From assembly GCF_003987275.1 (NCBI RefSeq), contig NZ_PIQF01000004.1:62001-126000 (forward strand): DNA of 64,000 nt. The letters run 5' to 3'. How positions within the stretch are numbered: position 1 is the stretch's first letter; every line of letters begins with the position of its first letter. The notes under the pieces were generated by a model that worked only from the letters and a program-made list of their open reading frames with translations, had not been told where the DNA came from and ran no database searches. The position numbers were made by a program, and so were the translations under genes. The stretch is from Idiomarina seosinensis. Its GTDB lineage: Bacteria > Pseudomonadota > Gammaproteobacteria > Enterobacterales > Alteromonadaceae. Below are positions 35,772 through 45,012 of this stretch, piece after piece.

Positions 35772-36412
35772 TAAAACTGGTAGTCAGTTTAGCGGCTGTG
35801 GTTATGTTAGCTGGCTGTCAGACCGCATATTATTCGACCATGGAAAAACTAGGGATCGAAAAACGCGATATTCTGGTGGATCGCGTTGACGACGCTAAGG
35901 ACTCTCAGGGAGAGGCCCAGGAAGAGTTCCGTTCAGCTTTAGAGCGACTCGACTCGATGTTAAGCATCGACGGGGGGGAGCTAGAAGAGAACTACAAAGC
36001 GTTAAAAGATGACTATGAGGCCAGTAAAAAATCAGCGGAGCAGGTACGCGAGCGTATCGATGCTGTTGATGATGTTGCACAAGACTTGTTCGATGAGTGG
36101 AATGAAGAGTTGGAGCAATACTCTAACGAAACGCTACGCCGTCAAAGCGAACGACAATTACGCGAGACCGAGCGACGTTATAGCCGCTTAATTGCTACTA
36201 TGGAGCGTGCTGCTGGGAAGATGGATCCGGTGTTGGCAAAACTTCAGGATAATGTTCTCTACTTAAAACATAATCTCAATGCCCAGGCGATTACTGCAAT
36301 CCGCGGTGAGTTCGATACATTGCAGGCTGACATAAGAGTGCTCATCGAGGAAATGGAAACAGCCATTTCGGAATCGAACGAATTTATTGAAGCGATGAAC
36401 TCAGGTGGTTAG
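35768..36412 (+). CDS. DUF2959 lipoprotein, coiled-coil
   Basis: The 214-residue protein has a lipoprotein signal with lipobox LAGC (Cys at about residue 17), followed by KLGIEKRDILVDRV, which is typical of DUF2959. The rest is almost entirely charged helix with heptad-like spacing, so a periplasmic coiled coil is expected. Function is unknown. It begins within the stop of the small Pmp3-like gene. The residue after the lipidated Cys is Gln, which gives no inner-membrane retention signal, so outer-membrane sorting is likely. Confidence 0.82.
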   Translation: MIKLVVSLAAVVMLAGCQTAYYSTMEKLGIEKRDILVDRVDDAKDSQGEAQEEFRSALERLDSMLSIDGGELEENYKALKDDYEASKKSAEQVRERIDAVDDVAQDLFDEWNEELEQYSNETLRRQSERQLRETERRYSRLIATMERAAGKMDPVLAKLQDNVLYLKHNLNAQAITAIRGEFDTLQADIRVLIEEMETAISESNEFIEAMNSGG

Positions 36413-36468
36413 TTAATACGTAGTCACTAAGGTATTAACGTAACCACACTGAAAAAGGAAAAGCATCT

Positions 36469-36981
36469 ATGTCGATTTTACTGATTGGTGGCAGTCGCCG
36501 TAAGGACTCACTCAACTCGAAAGTTAAGCACCGTATTGCAGAGGTTGCTGATAAATTTGGCATTTCTTATAAGTTGCTCGATGCTGATGCGTTAGATGCG
36601 CCGATTTATCATGGTGACTTTGAGGACGCTGAAGGAGTTCCTGAGTCGATGCAGGTGCTGGCCAGAGAGATTCAGGCCGCCAGTAAAGTAGTGCTGGTAA
36701 GCCCCGAGTACAATTCATCGGTTTCGCCGTTAGTAAAAAACGCTATTGACTGGGTATCGAGAGTTAAAGGCGATGCATGGAAAGATAAAAAAGTGCTACT
36801 GGGAGCTGCCTCTCCGGGCGGACTGGGCGGCATCAGAGGGCTTATGCATTTGCGTGACATACTCGGTAATGTTCAGGCCTGGACAGCACCCAATTTTGCA
36901 ATCTGCCCTAATGCCAATGACCAAACAATTGCATCAATGGATGAGAATTTTTTGCAGGGCTTTTTGGTACAAGGTGACTAG
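36469..36981 (+). CDS. NAD(P)H-dependent FMN reductase family protein
   Basis: The 170-residue flavodoxin-fold protein has the phosphate-binding GGSRRKDSLNSKV (residues 7-19) and VSPEYNSSVSPLVKNAIDW, both typical of the NADPH-dependent FMN reductase (SsuE/ArsH/YieF-like) family. GAASPGGLGGIRGL follows. Likely roles are quinone, azo or flavin reduction; the specific substrate cannot be read. It converges on the TetR-type gene with a CTAG overlap of both stop codons. Confidence 0.88.
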   Translation: MSILLIGGSRRKDSLNSKVKHRIAEVADKFGISYKLLDADALDAPIYHGDFEDAEGVPESMQVLAREIQAASKVVLVSPEYNSSVSPLVKNAIDWVSRVKGDAWKDKKVLLGAASPGGLGGIRGLMHLRDILGNVQAWTAPNFAICPNANDQTIASMDENFLQGFLVQGD

Positions 36982-37598
36982 TCGGCACTGGCCAAGCCAT
37001 CAATGAATGTGTTGATGGCTTTGTTGCCATAGCCGGTAAGTTCAAAGTAGTCACTATCCAGTAACCAGTTGTAAATCAAACCATCGACCAATCCAAATAA
37101 GCCGATAACTGCCATCCTGGAATCAGTGGCGGCTGGTAATTGACCATCACGCTTGGCTTTTTCTAAGAGCTCTTCAAAATCATCAATACAACGATTACGG
37201 CCGCTGACATGGCGGAGTTTGATTGGGTTAACTTCGTCGATATATTCGCATTTGTGCAGCAGTATACTAGCAAGAGCCTGAACGCGCTGATTAGTCTGGA
37301 TGCGGGTTAAGAACTCAGTGGTTCTTTGCCGTATTTCTTCAAGAGCATCAAAGTCATCCAGTTCGGCAATTTGCTCACGCATTTCGTCGATAGGCAGGCT
37401 GACCCGGTCCATCAACGATTCAATGAGATCTTGTTTGTTGCTAAAGTGGTGATAAATTGCGCCACGAGTGACACCAGCGTGTTCAGCAACCTGCGCCATT
37501 GACGTGTGGGCAACACCGTTCTGACCAAATAAATGCTCGGCCGCATCAAGCAACTTTGCTCGTGTCTCCATCGCATCTTCTTTTGTACGTCTTACCAC
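36978..37598 (-). CDS. AcrR/TtgR-like TetR-family repressor
   Basis: I choose the GTG at 37598 (MVRRTKEDAMETR) because GGGG lies seven bases before it and the family starts here; an upstream GTG at 37625 adds nine residues. The 206-residue protein has the TetR helix-turn-helix at about residues 10-56 (VAEHAGVTRGAIYHHFSNKQDL). A C-terminal region like AcrR/TtgR follows, where hydrophobic drugs are sensed. No RND efflux genes lie beside it, unlike the usual arrangement. An AcrR-type operator lies 52 bases upstream of the start. Confidence 0.87.
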   Translation of the reverse strand: MVRRTKEDAMETRAKLLDAAEHLFGQNGVAHTSMAQVAEHAGVTRGAIYHHFSNKQDLIESLMDRVSLPIDEMREQIAELDDFDALEEIRQRTTEFLTRIQTNQRVQALASILLHKCEYIDEVNPIKLRHVSGRNRCIDDFEELLEKAKRDGQLPAATDSRMAVIGLFGLVDGLIYNWLLDSDYFELTGYGNKAINTFIDGLASAD

Positions 37599-37649
37599 TA
37601 GTCCGCCCCATCTTGCTAAATTCACTCTATTGTAACGCTTAATGATTAA

Positions 37650-37667
37650 ACATGCATCAATGTATGT
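37650..37667. promoter_or_regulatory. AcrR-type operator upstream of the TetR gene
   Basis: ACATGCAT and ATGTATGT are inverted half-sites matching at seven of eight positions, separated by CA. The arrangement resembles known AcrR/TtgR operators (ACATACAT with its complement). It is upstream of a -10-like TACAAT on the minus strand (37634-37629), so autoregulation is likely. Confidence 0.65.
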
Positions 37668-37784
37668 AAGCTGTCTATGTCAGTTTACCAACAATTTAAT
37701 AAGTAATAAGCTTGTCCTACAAGTCTAGCTATGCCGATAATACGTAGTACAAGGCAAGTATTGCCAAAACCCACGGAGGTGTTT

Positions 37785-38066
37785 ATGAAAAACGAAATTG
37801 ATTTTCGCCTGGTGTTGGACGCTTATGAGAAAATTCACGAGCATGGTGAAGCTAAGCAAGGGCAGCATGTTCTGGATGGTATTACGGCCTTCACTGACCA
37901 TGATGGTTACACCGTCTTTATTGAAGGTCATGGTGTAAAAATGAGACTGGAGTTTCATAATAAATATCATCTGGATTATGACAACGGTGATCAGTTGGAT
38001 AAGTTCATTCGGGCATTAAAAAATATTTCCGAAGGCTATGAGACGCCTGGGTTAGAGCGAGGATGA
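37785..38066 (+). CDS. Small conserved protein, DUF3081-like
   Basis: The 93-residue protein starts at ATG 37785, four bases after a strong GGAGGT at 37775-37780; longer upstream readings lack support. It is acidic and soluble, with HVLDGITAFTDHDGYTVFIEGHGVKM in its centre (HVLDGITAFTDHDGY near residues 27-41), a pattern I associate with the gammaproteobacterial DUF3081 family. No function is known. The stop overlaps the start of the hemolysin III family gene by four bases, pointing to co-translation. Confidence 0.72.
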   Translation: MKNEIDFRLVLDAYEKIHEHGEAKQGQHVLDGITAFTDHDGYTVFIEGHGVKMRLEFHNKYHLDYDNGDQLDKFIRALKNISEGYETPGLERG

Positions 38067-38728
38067 GTGGTAAGCACTATTCTGCGCTGGAAGAGCTTGC
38101 CCATGCATTAACCCACGGCATTGGCGCATTGCTAAGCGTCGCGGCCTTGGTGGTTATGGTGTTATGGGCAGGTGCTTACGGTGATACCTGGCACGTCGTT
38201 GCAGCCAGTATCTATGGAGCTAGTTTAATTCTGCTTTATACGGCATCGACGCTGTATCACTCATTCCCATGGCCTCGGGTTAAAGCTTACTTTCAGCAGC
38301 TTGATCACGCAGCCATTTTTATACTTATTGCCGGAACCTACACCCCTTTTATGTTAATAAACCTTCGGGGTCCTTGGGGTTGGTCGTTTCTGGCCGTAGC
38401 CTGGACAATAGCTATTGTTGGCGTTGCTATTGAGTTGTTTGCTAAGAATCCGCCTAAATGGCTGTCACTTACCTTATATTTAGGTCTTGGGTGGATGGCG
38501 CTAGTGGCTATAAAGCCGATGCTGGATAACGTTGAAACGACAGGGCTATTATTACTGCTCGCCGGGGGATTGGCTTATACCCTTGGCGTGGTTTTCTACG
38601 TTTGGCATTCACTGCCATATCATCACGCGATTTGGCACTTGTTCGTGCTTGCCGGAAGTGCCTTTCACTTCTTTGCTATTTTTTACTTCGTGTTACCACA
38701 ACCGGAATTATTGACGGTTAGTCGATAA
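38063..38728 (+). CDS. Hemolysin III / TrhA family membrane protein
   Basis: The 221-residue protein has seven predicted membrane helices and belongs to the YqfA/TrhA/hemolysin III branch of the PAQR superfamily. Conserved residues are visible in ALTHGIGALLS (helix 1), YHSFPWPRVKAYFQQLDHAAIFILIAGTYTPF (metal-type histidine and aspartate, here HAAIFILIAGTYTPF) and the late HAIWHLFVLAGSAFHFFAI histidines. E. coli TrhA affects membrane energetics. Translation is coupled to the small upstream gene. Confidence 0.9.
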   Translation: MSGKHYSALEELAHALTHGIGALLSVAALVVMVLWAGAYGDTWHVVAASIYGASLILLYTASTLYHSFPWPRVKAYFQQLDHAAIFILIAGTYTPFMLINLRGPWGWSFLAVAWTIAIVGVAIELFAKNPPKWLSLTLYLGLGWMALVAIKPMLDNVETTGLLLLLAGGLAYTLGVVFYVWHSLPYHHAIWHLFVLAGSAFHFFAIFYFVLPQPELLTVSR

Positions 38729-38730
38729 AA

Positions 38731-38756
38731 AAATGCCCGCTGGTGAGCGGGCATTT
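38731..38756 (-). terminator. Intrinsic terminator between yqfA-like gene and typA
   Basis: AAATGCCCGC and GCGGGCATTT form a perfect 10-bp stem with loop TGGTGA. On the minus strand it is followed by seven T (38733-38727), so it is a strong terminator for typA; on the plus strand it starts three bases after the stop and may also serve the convergent gene. Confidence 0.88.
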
Positions 38757-38776
38757 AATCTAGACCTTTAAATCAC

Positions 38777-40615
38777 TTAGGATTTTGGTTCGCGACTTGC
38801 GCGTTTGCGCTCATTCTCAGTCAATGCGCGTTTACGAATCCGGATTGATTGCGGGGTTACTTCCACAAGCTCATCATCGTTAATAAACTCTAGCGCCTGC
38901 TCAAGCGTATAACGAATCGGTGGACTCAACACCTGAGCGTCGTCGGTACCTGAGGCACGAACGTTGGTCAGCTGCTTACCTTTCAGGCAGTTCACGGTCA
39001 AGTCGTTGGCACGATTATGAATACCGATAACCTGGCCTTCGTAGACTTCGTCACCGTGAGCGGCAAATAATTTGCCTCGCTCTTGTAAGTTAAATAGAGC
39101 GTAAGTAAGGGCTTTACCTGTGGCATTAGAAATCAACACGCCATTAACGCGCTGGCCGATAGTACCGCCTTTGTGTGGACCATAATGGTCGAACGTGTGG
39201 TACATCAGACCGGTACCAGAGGTCAACGTCATAAATTCGGTCTGGAAGCCAATCAAGCCACGGCTTGGTACTTCGAAGTCTACCCGTACGCGACCTTTGC
39301 CATCTGGCGTCATATTAGTCATTTCAGCTTTACGCAAGCCAAGCTTTTCCATGACCGCACCCTGGTGTTGATCTTCGATATCAACAGTCAGACTCTCGTA
39401 CGGTTCCATTTTCTGACCGTCTTCGTGCTTGATAATAACTTCTGGACGAGAAACCGCTAGTTCAAACCCTTCACGGCGCATGTTCTCGATTAAGACACCT
39501 AAGTGCAGCTCACCACGTCCGGATACCCGGAACTTATCAGGGTTTTCTGTTTCTTCAACACGCAGTGCTACGTTATGCACTAGCTCCTGCTGCAAGCGCT
39601 CAAGAATCTGACGAGAGGTAACAAATTTACCTTCTTTACCGGCAAACGGAGAGGTGTTTACCTGGAACGTCATAGTAACGGTAGGTTCGTCTACGGTTAG
39701 CGGCTTCATAGCCTTAGGCTTGCCATACGCACAAACTGTATCGGAGATTTTTAGCTCACCCAGTCCGGTAATTGCACAGATATCGCCGGCGTGAGCCGCT
39801 GTCGTTTCAAAGCGGTCAAGGCCAAGATAGCTGAACACCTGGCCGACTTTGCCGCTACGGGTCTGGCCGTCTGCACCAACAATAGTTACTTGCTGGTTCA
39901 CTTTAACGCTACCGCAGGTAACGCGGCCGATACCAATAACGCCAACATAGCTTGAGTAGTCAAGCTGTGAAATTTGCATTTGCAGCTCGCCTTCGGGATC
40001 GGCGTCTGGATGACTTACTTCACTAACGATGGTTTCGAACAGCGGCGTCATGTTTTCGCCAACGGTTTCCTCTTCGCGAGTTGCCCAGCCATTTAAAGCG
40101 GATGCGTAAACGATAGGGAAGTCCAACTGTTCATCAGTTGCGCCTAAGTTGTCGAACAAATCAAAAACTTGATCCATGACCCAATCAGGGCGAGCGCCTG
40201 GACGGTCGATTTTATTAATCACGACAATTGGGTTTAAGCCGTGCTCGAACGCCTTTTGCGTAACAAAGCGAGTTTGAGGCATAGGGCCGTCAACTGCATC
40301 GACGAGTAGCAGAACTGAGTCAGCCATTGATAAAACACGTTCTACCTCACCGCCAAAGTCGGCGTGTCCGGGAGTGTCCAGAATATTGATGCGGTAATCC
40401 TGCCAGTTAATAGCGGTGTTTTTAGCAAGGATTGTAATACCGCGTTCTTTTTCAAGATCGTTTGAATCCATGATGCGCTCTTCGAGTTCACCACGGCTTT
40501 CTAAAGTGCCGGATTGCTGTAGTAGCTTGTCGACCAGCGTTGTTTTGCCATGGTCTACGTGCGCAATAATTGCGATATTGCGTAATTTATTAATATCAAA
40601 TGCCTGAGTTGTCAT
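38777..40615 (-). CDS. typA: Ribosome-associated GTPase TypA/BipA
   Basis: TypA is a translational GTPase that assists 50S assembly, especially at low temperature. The 612-residue protein has G1 AHVDHGKT at residues 18-25, G2 with RGITI, G3 DTPGHAD, G4 NKID, then EF-G-like domains II, III and V and the TypA-specific C-terminal domain ([15 protein letters not shown]). Length matches E. coli (607). It is divergent from glnA, the same arrangement as in E. coli. Confidence 0.97.
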   Translation of the reverse strand: MTTQAFDINKLRNIAIIAHVDHGKTTLVDKLLQQSGTLESRGELEERIMDSNDLEKERGITILAKNTAINWQDYRINILDTPGHADFGGEVERVLSMADSVLLLVDAVDGPMPQTRFVTQKAFEHGLNPIVVINKIDRPGARPDWVMDQVFDLFDNLGATDEQLDFPIVYASALNGWATREEETVGENMTPLFETIVSEVSHPDADPEGELQMQISQLDYSSYVGVIGIGRVTCGSVKVNQQVTIVGADGQTRSGKVGQVFSYLGLDRFETTAAHAGDICAITGLGELKISDTVCAYGKPKAMKPLTVDEPTVTMTFQVNTSPFAGKEGKFVTSRQILERLQQELVHNVALRVEETENPDKFRVSGRGELHLGVLIENMRREGFELAVSRPEVIIKHEDGQKMEPYESLTVDIEDQHQGAVMEKLGLRKAEMTNMTPDGKGRVRVDFEVPSRGLIGFQTEFMTLTSGTGLMYHTFDHYGPHKGGTIGQRVNGVLISNATGKALTYALFNLQERGKLFAAHGDEVYEGQVIGIHNRANDLTVNCLKGKQLTNVRASGTDDAQVLSPPIRYTLEQALEFINDDELVEVTPQSIRIRKRALTENERKRASREPKS

Positions 40616-40775
40616 TAAGAACAGCCTGTATTTGTCGGTTTGAGTTAATCGTGCACCCTGCCGACAGGGGTTTTATGAAAAATAGCGGCGTATTCTACCT
40701 GTTTGCGCGCGATTAAAAAAGGGCTTGTTCGTTTTTTATACGGATTGTTGTGCAGCGTCACCGCAATGATCGGTT

Positions 40776-40792
40776 TGCACCAAAATAGTGTA
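40776..40792. promoter_or_regulatory. NtrC binding site 1
   Basis: TGCACCAAAATAGTGTA matches the NtrC consensus TGCACC-N4-TNGTGCA except at one base. Its centre is about 130 bases before the inferred sigma-54 start, as for the upstream enhancer of E. coli glnA. Confidence 0.75.
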
Positions 40793-40795
40793 TAA

Positions 40796-40812
40796 TGAAC
40801 CATAACAGTGCA
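40796..40812. promoter_or_regulatory. NtrC binding site 2
   Basis: TGAACCATAACAGTGCA matches the NtrC consensus with two differences. It is centred 20 bases (two helical turns) from site 1 and about 110 before the inferred start, so NtrC dimers could bind side by side. Confidence 0.68.
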
Positions 40813-40887
40813 TTAATGATTGTGTTTAAGCTTCTTAATATGAACAATTAAAGTGCAAGCCAATGAAAGATATAAAGAAATTATATT

Positions 40888-40903
40888 TGGCACACGAGTT
40901 GCT
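40888..40903 (+). promoter_or_regulatory. Sigma-54 promoter of glnA
   Basis: TGGCAC (40888-40893), five bases, then TTGCT (40899-40903) is a full match to the -24/-12 consensus TGGCAC-N5-TTGC. Transcription would begin near 40914, about 46 bases before the glnA ATG. Confidence 0.9.
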
Positions 40904-40959
40904 ACCGTAAAGGAAGTTCAAAAATTCGCTAACAATCGATGATTCCGTTGGAGGAAAAC

Positions 40960-42369
40960 ATGTCAGCAAGTAAGATTTTAGACAGCATCAAAGAACATGA
41001 CGTTAAGTTCGTCGACTTACGTTTTACCGATACCAAAGGTAAAGAACAGCACGTTACTATCCCTGTGTCACAAATCGACGACGACTTTTTTGAAGAAGGC
41101 AAAATGTTCGATGGCTCGTCAATTTCTGGCTGGAAAGGTATTAATGAATCCGACATGGTATTGATGCCAGACCCAGACAGCTTAGTGTTAGATCCTTTTA
41201 CTGACGAAATGACGCTAAATGTTCGTTGTGACATTCTGGAGCCCGAGACAATGCAGGGTTACAGTCGCGATCCGCGCTCTATCGCAAAACGAGCAGAAGA
41301 GTTTATTCAGTCTTCAGGTATCGCGGATAGCGCGTTATTCGGTCCAGAACCAGAATTTTTCCTGTTCAACGACGTACGCTTTCACACCGACATGAGCGGG
41401 TCATTTTACAAAATTGATGCCGAAGAAGCGAAGTGGAACTCAGGCCGTGAATATTCCGAAGGCAACCTGGCTCACCGACCTGGTGTCAAAGGCGGCTACT
41501 TCCCAGTACCTCCTGTCGACTCAGCTCATGATATTCGCGGAACCATGAGCTTGGTAATGGAAGATATGGGCTTAGTGGTAGAAGCACACCATCACGAAGT
41601 AGCTACTGCTGGTCAAAACGAAGTAGCAACCCGGTTTAATACATTGACTGCAAAAGCGGATGAGCTGCAAATCTATAAGTACGTGGTTCACAACGTAGCT
41701 AACTCTTATGGCATGACCGCAACCTTTATGCCAAAACCGTTGGTTGGTGATAACGGTTCAGGTATGCATGTTCATATGTCGTTGGCTAAGGATGGAAAAA
41801 ATATTTTTGCCGGCGACCAATATGCCGGTTTAAGTGAGACGGCCTTGTATTACATTGGCGGTGTGATTAAGCACGCACGAGCTATTAATGCATTTACTAA
41901 CCCGTCAACTAACTCTTACAAGCGTTTGGTACCGGGATTTGAAGCGCCGGTAATGTTAGCTTATTCAGCACGTAATCGCTCTGCATCTATTCGTATTCCG
42001 CTGGTATCAAGTGCGAAAGGACGTCGTATCGAAGTACGGTTCCCGGATCCTAGTGCCAATCCTTATCTTTGCTTCACTGCACTGCTCATGGCAGGGCTGG
42101 ACGGAATCCGTAATAAGATTCACCCAGGTGATGCGATGGACAAAGACTTGTATAACCTACCGCCAGAAGAAGCGAAAGATATACCGACCGTATGTCACTC
42201 GCTGGAAATGGCGCTGGAAGCGTTGGATAAAGACCGTGAGTTTTTAAAACAAGGCGGCGTTATGGACGACGATATGATCGATGCCTACATTGATCTTAAA
42301 TACAATGAAGTTGAAACACTGAAGAAAACAACTCACCCAGTTGAGTTTGATATGTACTACAGCTGCTAA
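40960..42369 (+). CDS. glnA: Glutamine synthetase, type I
   Basis: GlnA makes glutamine from glutamate and ammonia with ATP, as a dodecamer. The start ATG at 40960 follows GGAGG (40950-40954) by five bases and gives 469 residues, the exact E. coli length; an upstream ATG at 40939 is unlikely. Signatures include [17 protein letters not shown], the ATP-binding [16 protein letters not shown], and the adenylylation site Tyr 398 in DLYNLPPEE, so GlnE control is expected. Nitrogen control is expected through NtrC and sigma-54. Confidence 0.98.
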   Translation: MSASKILDSIKEHDVKFVDLRFTDTKGKEQHVTIPVSQIDDDFFEEGKMFDGSSISGWKGINESDMVLMPDPDSLVLDPFTDEMTLNVRCDILEPETMQGYSRDPRSIAKRAEEFIQSSGIADSALFGPEPEFFLFNDVRFHTDMSGSFYKIDAEEAKWNSGREYSEGNLAHRPGVKGGYFPVPPVDSAHDIRGTMSLVMEDMGLVVEAHHHEVATAGQNEVATRFNTLTAKADELQIYKYVVHNVANSYGMTATFMPKPLVGDNGSGMHVHMSLAKDGKNIFAGDQYAGLSETALYYIGGVIKHARAINAFTNPSTNSYKRLVPGFEAPVMLAYSARNRSASIRIPLVSSAKGRRIEVRFPDPSANPYLCFTALLMAGLDGIRNKIHPGDAMDKDLYNLPPEEAKDIPTVCHSLEMALEALDKDREFLKQGGVMDDDMIDAYIDLKYNEVETLKKTTHPVEFDMYYSC

Positions 42370-42381
42370 TCACGGCTGTTT

Positions 42382-42407
42382 AAGGGAGGGTTATCCCTCC
42401 CTTTTTT
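42382..42407 (+). terminator. Intrinsic terminator after glnA
   Basis: AAGGGAGGG pairs with CCCTCCCTT across loop TTAT, followed by six T (42402-42407). It separates glnA from ntrB, so ntrBC expression depends on read-through or on its own promoter, as in E. coli. Confidence 0.88.
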
Positions 42408-42453
42408 AGCTGTAGCAATGCACCAAACTAGTGCGTCCGAAGCGGAGTAAAGT

Positions 42454-43536
42454 GTGCAGCATAACGATATTCTTGACGCGTTAAATACAGCCATTGTAAT
42501 GATCGATGAGCAGTTTTCGATCCGTTACGTTAATGCTGCGGCAGAATCCTTACTTGACCACAGCGCCCGACGGCTGATTAATGAGCCATTAGCAAGCAGT
42601 TATGTTTCAACCAATTTACCCACTCATAGTTTTGCCAGTTGTTTCTCAGATGAACAAACGGTGATTAATGCAGAAGCTGAGTTTGTTCTTCACTCAGGAC
42701 AGAAGGTTACTGCAGAAGTCAGCGTTCAATGCTTAAAGCCACACCTTTCTGAAAATCACCACAAGCTCTTGCTACTGGAGCTGCGGCAGGTAGATATCCA
42801 ACGGCAAATTTCGCAAGAAAACTCGCAACGCCAGCAGTTGCATGCCACGCAGAATTTACTGCGGGGTATGGCGCATGAAATTAAAAATCCGCTGGGTGGT
42901 TTACGCGGCGCCGCGCAATTGTTAGCCCGGCAATTAAAAGAACCCGGGTTAACAGAGTACACTGACTTAATCATCGCTCAATCTGATCGGCTAAGGGGGT
43001 TGATTGATCGGCTCTTAGGGCCGGCAAAACTTGAACAACCAGATGCCGTTAATTTACATCAATTGTTGGAACGAGTGGCGCAGACGGTTGCTTATGAATA
43101 TAACACTGAGCTTATGATTAAGCGCGACTATGACCCCTCGCTGCCGGATTTGCGCGGAATTGGTGATTTGCTTGAACAAGTCTTTTTAAATATTACGCAA
43201 AATGCTGCTCAAGCTCTTGAGGGTAAAGGCCAAATCACTCTAAAAACGCGAGTGGAACATCAACTCACTTTATACGGAAAGCGCTATCGTCAATGCGCGG
43301 TGATATCGATTATTGATAATGGGCCTGGCATAAGCGATAGCTTAAGGCCGCAAATATTTTACCCGATGGTCAGTGGGCGCTCGGAAGGCACGGGCTTAGG
43401 TCTATCATTAGCGCACAGCTTGGTGCATCAGCATGGCGGCAAAATAGAGTTCGAATCAGAGCCGGGACACACCTGTTTTTGGGTTTACTTACCTTATCGA
43501 GTAGAAGAGGACGTATTAAATGACTCAGTCAGCTGA
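42454..43536 (+). CDS. glnL: Nitrogen regulation sensor kinase NtrB
   Basis: NtrB phosphorylates or dephosphorylates NtrC according to PII signalling. Translation starts at GTG 42454, with GGAG six bases upstream. The 360-residue cytoplasmic protein has a PAS domain (residues about 5-110), the H-box MAHEIKNPLGGLRGAAQ with phospho-acceptor His 141, the N-box NITQNAAQAL and the G-boxes DNGPGI and GTGLGLSLAHSLVHQHGG. It overlaps ntrC by 17 bases. Confidence 0.96.
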   Translation: MQHNDILDALNTAIVMIDEQFSIRYVNAAAESLLDHSARRLINEPLASSYVSTNLPTHSFASCFSDEQTVINAEAEFVLHSGQKVTAEVSVQCLKPHLSENHHKLLLLELRQVDIQRQISQENSQRQQLHATQNLLRGMAHEIKNPLGGLRGAAQLLARQLKEPGLTEYTDLIIAQSDRLRGLIDRLLGPAKLEQPDAVNLHQLLERVAQTVAYEYNTELMIKRDYDPSLPDLRGIGDLLEQVFLNITQNAAQALEGKGQITLKTRVEHQLTLYGKRYRQCAVISIIDNGPGISDSLRPQIFYPMVSGRSEGTGLGLSLAHSLVHQHGGKIEFESEPGHTCFWVYLPYRVEEDVLNDSVS

Positions 43537-44932
43537 ACTATGGGTTTTAGACGATGACTCTTCTATTCGTTGGGTATTGGAAAAAACCTTTGCCGATACA
43601 GAATTTACGGTATCAAACTTTAGCCAGTCAAGTGAATTGTATGCGGCCCTGGAGAAGTCTACACCAGACGTGCTGTTAAGCGATATCCGTATGCCCGGAG
43701 ATGATGGCCTTAAGGTGTTAAAGCGGCTTCAGCAACAACACCCTAAGTTACCAATCGTTATTATGACCGCCCACTCAGATTTAGAAACAGCCGTGAACGT
43801 TTTTAAGGGAGGAGCATTTGAATACTTGGCTAAACCATTTGACTTAGATGAAGTGGTAGCGATGGTTCGTAAAGCGGCTCAGCATGCGCGGGCAAAGCCA
43901 AGCGGCCCTGCGGGGCAAGTTAAAGCGCCGCAATTGATTGGTGATTCGGGTGCTATGCAAGACGTTTTCCGAGTTATCGGAAGGCTATCAAACTCCAGCG
44001 TCAGCGTATTGATTACCGGTGAAACCGGCACTGGTAAAGAACTTGTCGCGCGTGCTTTGCACCAGCATAGCCCACGTTCGGAGCAGCCGTTTGTGGCGCT
44101 TAACATGGCCGCCATTCCTCAAGACTTGATTGAATCCGAGTTGTTTGGTCACGAACGGGGCGCGTTTACCGGAGCCGATAAGCGACGCACCGGGCGGTTC
44201 GAACAAGCAAACCAAGGCACGCTATTCTTGGATGAAATTGGTGATATGCCGCTGTCGGTGCAAACTCGCTTGCTTCGTGTATTAGCGGAAGGCCAGTTTT
44301 ATCCGGTGGGAGCTCATCAACCTATTGCCGTTGATGTTAGGGTTATTGCTGCGACTCACAGGGATTTAAAACAAGCGGTCAGTCGTAATCAGTTTCGTGA
44401 AGATCTATACCATCGCCTAAATGTGATACAACTGAAATTACCTGCTCTGCGTGAGCGTGAATCGGACGTTCGCCAACTCACTCAGTTTTTCTTAAAACAA
44501 GCCGCCAGCGAGCTTGGCGTTAGCGGTAAGCAGTTAAGCGCAGCTGCGATGAAAGCATTAGAGAACTATTGGTGGCCGGGCAATGTCAGACAATTAGAAA
44601 ACGTATGTCGTTGGTTAACTGTTATGGCACCAGGGCATACGGTGCAGCGTTCGGAGTTGCCCGAGGAAATTATCAGTCCCACAGCGTCGGCGGAAAAGTC
44701 TAAATCTGAGCAACCAGACTACACGCCTTCAGACTGGACTGAAGTTATTAACCAGGAGTTAAGACGTCGAGCGGCTGACACCGATGTGCTAAATGCACTA
44801 ACCGGAGAGCTGGAGAAAACCGCATTACAATTCGCTTTGCATAAATATAATGGGCATAAGCAGCAAGCAGCGCGCTGGTTGGGTTGGGGGCGAAATACCC
44901 TAACCCGCAAAATGAAGCTATTATTAAAGTAA
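43520..44932 (+). CDS. glnG: Nitrogen regulation response regulator NtrC
   Basis: NtrC is the sigma-54 activator of glnA and other nitrogen genes. The 470-residue protein has a receiver domain with phospho-acceptor Asp 55 (LLSDIRMPG). Its AAA+ domain has Walker A GETGTGKE, the sigma-54-contacting GAFTGA in [13 protein letters not shown], and Walker [13 protein letters not shown]-terminal Fis-type helix-turn-helix ([19 protein letters not shown]) completes it. Length matches E. coli (469). A CpxR-type direct repeat overlaps its last codons. Confidence 0.97.
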   Translation: MTQSAELWVLDDDSSIRWVLEKTFADTEFTVSNFSQSSELYAALEKSTPDVLLSDIRMPGDDGLKVLKRLQQQHPKLPIVIMTAHSDLETAVNVFKGGAFEYLAKPFDLDEVVAMVRKAAQHARAKPSGPAGQVKAPQLIGDSGAMQDVFRVIGRLSNSSVSVLITGETGTGKELVARALHQHSPRSEQPFVALNMAAIPQDLIESELFGHERGAFTGADKRRTGRFEQANQGTLFLDEIGDMPLSVQTRLLRVLAEGQFYPVGAHQPIAVDVRVIAATHRDLKQAVSRNQFREDLYHRLNVIQLKLPALRERESDVRQLTQFFLKQAASELGVSGKQLSAAAMKALENYWWPGNVRQLENVCRWLTVMAPGHTVQRSELPEEIISPTASAEKSKSEQPDYTPSDWTEVINQELRRRAADTDVLNALTGELEKTALQFALHKYNGHKQQAARWLGWGRNTLTRKMKLLLK

Positions 44933-44944
44933 ATCTTTTGTAAA
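44929..44944 (+). promoter_or_regulatory. Candidate CpxR box upstream of cpxR
   Basis: GTAAA (44929-44933), six bases, GTAAA (44940-44944) fits the tandem GTAAA-N4-8-GTAAA pattern of CpxR sites. It overlaps the ntrC stop and lies 69 bases before the cpxR start, consistent with autoregulation. Confidence 0.55.
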
Positions 44945-45012
44945 AGGCATCGCCCTTAGCGCTTGGTTTATAGAAGATAGGCACAGTAGTCATACACAAA
45001 AAAAGGCTGAAG

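Larger units (their letters stand above)
40616..40959. promoter_or_regulatory. typA-glnA divergent intergenic region
   Basis: This 344-base gap contains no gene. Its right part holds two NtrC-type sites, a TATAAT overlapping the first of them (40791-40796, a possible sigma-70 -10 like E. coli glnAp1), and a sigma-54 promoter. The left part must hold the typA promoter; I see a possible minus-strand -10 TAGAAT but no good -35. Confidence 0.75.
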
